Of a stretch of DNA of 6,738 nt, positions 5,589-6,738 are shown in pieces (position 1 is the stretch's first letter; each line of letters starts with the position of its first letter). The DNA comes from Planctomycetota bacterium (lineage in GTDB: Bacteria > Planctomycetota > Phycisphaerae > UBA1845 > UTPLA1). A program made the translations under genes and the position numbers. The stretch lies in NCBI GenBank assembly GCA_027295245.1, contig JAPULF010000292.1, forward strand, positions 1 through 6,738, read 5' to 3'. The notes below the pieces were generated by a model that had not been told where the DNA came from, ran no database searches, and saw nothing but the letters and a program-made list of their open reading frames with translations.

Positions 5589-6738
5589 ATGACCAACGCC
5601 CCGGCACGCCTGTGGCTCCTGCTATCGATCGTCGCGATGCCTGCTCTCGCGGCCGCCGGCGATCCCGTGCCGCGGACCGATTCAGAGGCCGCGGACGAAG
5701 AGGCGTACGCCTTTCGATTCATGTTCACCCCGGCTCGAACGATCTATTACGTCATCGAAAATGACTACTCTGACGGGGCCGCCATCTCCGCCCAGATTCC
5801 GCTGGCCTACAACGACTCGGTCATAGAAAGACGGACGTATATACAGGAAACCCAGACACCGACAACCCGAGATTCCGGGAAATCGGCCAAAAACCTCGTG
5901 GGACCCGTCCAGTGGATTTGCGATCGCTACGAGGTCCGCCAGCAAGGCAGCTTTCGCGAGGACGCCGCGTTCGATTCGCTACGGAATACCTACCCCGTCG
6001 CCGCGCTGAGGGGCCTCTCAAAGGTCCACGGATCGAAGATCATCTTCATGATGGATCCGGCGACCGCCAAGCCGGCAAGCGTCCAGACGCGCCCGGGTTC
6101 GACCGTCGCCCCCACCACCAGCGACAGACTGAGCAGCACCGCCCAAAAATGTCTCGTCAGCGGAAGCAACGCCGAACGCATGCTGAACGATATGGGAACG
6201 CTTTACTTCCCCGATGGGCCCAAGCGAGTCGGCGAAACATGGACGTTGACGCATCGAACCAACCACAAGAGTTTCGGAACCACCATCACGAAACTGGACT
6301 GCACGCTGCGCTCCGTCCGGGACGTAGACGGGTCACAAATCGCCACGATTGATCTGCACGGACAGATCAAGATGGCAACGGCGCCCGGCCTGTCGGCGCC
6401 CCCCGCGTCGGCCGCGGAAAAAGGAACCGACCAAAAGGCGCAAGTTGCCAACGTGACTGCGACCACCCACCCGACCACCCACCCGACCACCCAGCCGACC
6501 ACCGCGCCGGTCTCCAAGACTCGAGGCCGACAGGTCGCCCGTGACAAACGCCCGCCACGTACCGCGCCCGCCCGCCTTGCCAAGAAAGACGAAAAGCGCC
6601 GACTCGAACGCGCGGTTTGCACCGGATCGGTTGAGTTCGACCTGTCCCACGGTGAAGTCGTGCGGATGAACATCCACCGCGAAATTGCCTTGGTCAAGAC
6701 CCTGTCCGGAGGCAAGTCCGACAAAACGCCAGTTCAGG
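5589..6738 (+). CDS. Exported protein of unknown function, C-terminus beyond window
   Basis: An open frame of 383 codons runs from the ATG at 5589 to the right edge without a stop. An in-frame TGA at 5580 rules out any earlier start; the binding site is weak (GGA, 9 bases upstream). Residues 1-23 are a signal peptide (hydrophobic LWLLLSIVAMPALAAA). The exported part is beta-rich, with YAFRFMFTPARTIYYVIEND (40-59), QWICDRYEVRQQGSF (108-122), GETWTLTHRTNHKSFGTTITKLDCTL (215-240) split by its Cys, and later CTGSVEFDLSHGEVVRMNI (344-362). The last resembles the GxxxFDxxxGxVxxxxI strand pair of several planctomycete exported proteins, perhaps of DUF6263 type, a link made from memory. Between these strands sits a low-complexity insert with TTHP/TTQP repeats (292-307) and a very basic stretch (about 310-341). 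Function is unknown; an envelope or periplasmic location is likely. Confidence 0.82.
   Translation, partial: MTNAPARLWLLLSIVAMPALAAAGDPVPRTDSEAADEEAYAFRFMFTPARTIYYVIENDYSDGAAISAQIPLAYNDSVIERRTYIQETQTPTTRDSGKSAKNLVGPVQWICDRYEVRQQGSFREDAAFDSLRNTYPVAALRGLSKVHGSKIIFMMDPATAKPASVQTRPGSTVAPTTSDRLSSTAQKCLVSGSNAERMLNDMGTLYFPDGPKRVGETWTLTHRTNHKSFGTTITKLDCTLRSVRDVDGSQIATIDLHGQIKMATAPGLSAPPASAAEKGTDQKAQVANVTATTHPTTHPTTQPTTAPVSKTRGRQVARDKRPPRTAPARLAKKDEKRRLERAVCTGSVEFDLSHGEVVRMNIHREIALVKTLSGGKSDKTPVQ
6462..6509 (+). repeat. In-frame 12-bp tandem repeat, four units
   Basis: ACCACCCACCCG occurs twice exactly (6462-6473, 6474-6485), then as ACCACCCAGCCG (6486-6497) and ACCACCGCGCCG (6498-6509). It codes TTHP-TTHP-TTQP-TTAP, a flexible, possibly glycosylated linker. 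Unit number could vary by slippage without breaking the frame. Confidence 0.85.

Overview
This GC-rich window looks like chromosomal DNA from a planctomycete-type bacterium, possibly Phycisphaerae. The assignment is inference from four signs: short palindromic tandem repeats that translate to GEAPAEP- and REPRPP-like peptides, Thr/Pro/His/Gln linkers in an exported protein, a thioredoxin/MsrA-like fusion of a type I associate with these bacteria, and a high share of exported proteins. There is no rRNA or tRNA to confirm it, and no complete mobile element.

Layout. Positions 1-929 are read leftward. A lipoprotein-like gene (183-929) resembles a trypsin-fold protein with a damaged active site. 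It overlaps by an ATGA junction a second exported protein (1-186) that runs off the left edge. Positions 930-1741 hold no convincing gene. This divergent spacer carries 21-bp tandem palindromic repeats and several further inverted repeats.

Positions 1742-5454 are read rightward. A single-domain rhodanese (1742-2122) abuts with no gap a gamma-type N6-adenine DNA methyltransferase (2123-3859). Next come an exported thioredoxin-like protein with an MsrA-like C-terminal half (3944-5050) and ribosomal protein bL21, rplU (5140-5454). The usual rpmA partner of rplU is not next to it. From 5589 to the right edge runs an incomplete exported protein of unknown function with a Thr/Pro repeat and a basic linker.

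The rhodanese-methyltransferase pair is probably one transcription unit. The thioredoxin/MsrA-like gene follows 84 bp later and may be cotranscribed, while rplU has a plausible promoter of its own. No restriction endonuclease or other defence gene is visible, so the methyltransferase is either solitary or has its partner elsewhere. The two features most worth following up are the degenerate protease-like lipoprotein pair and the thioredoxin-MsrA-like fusion.
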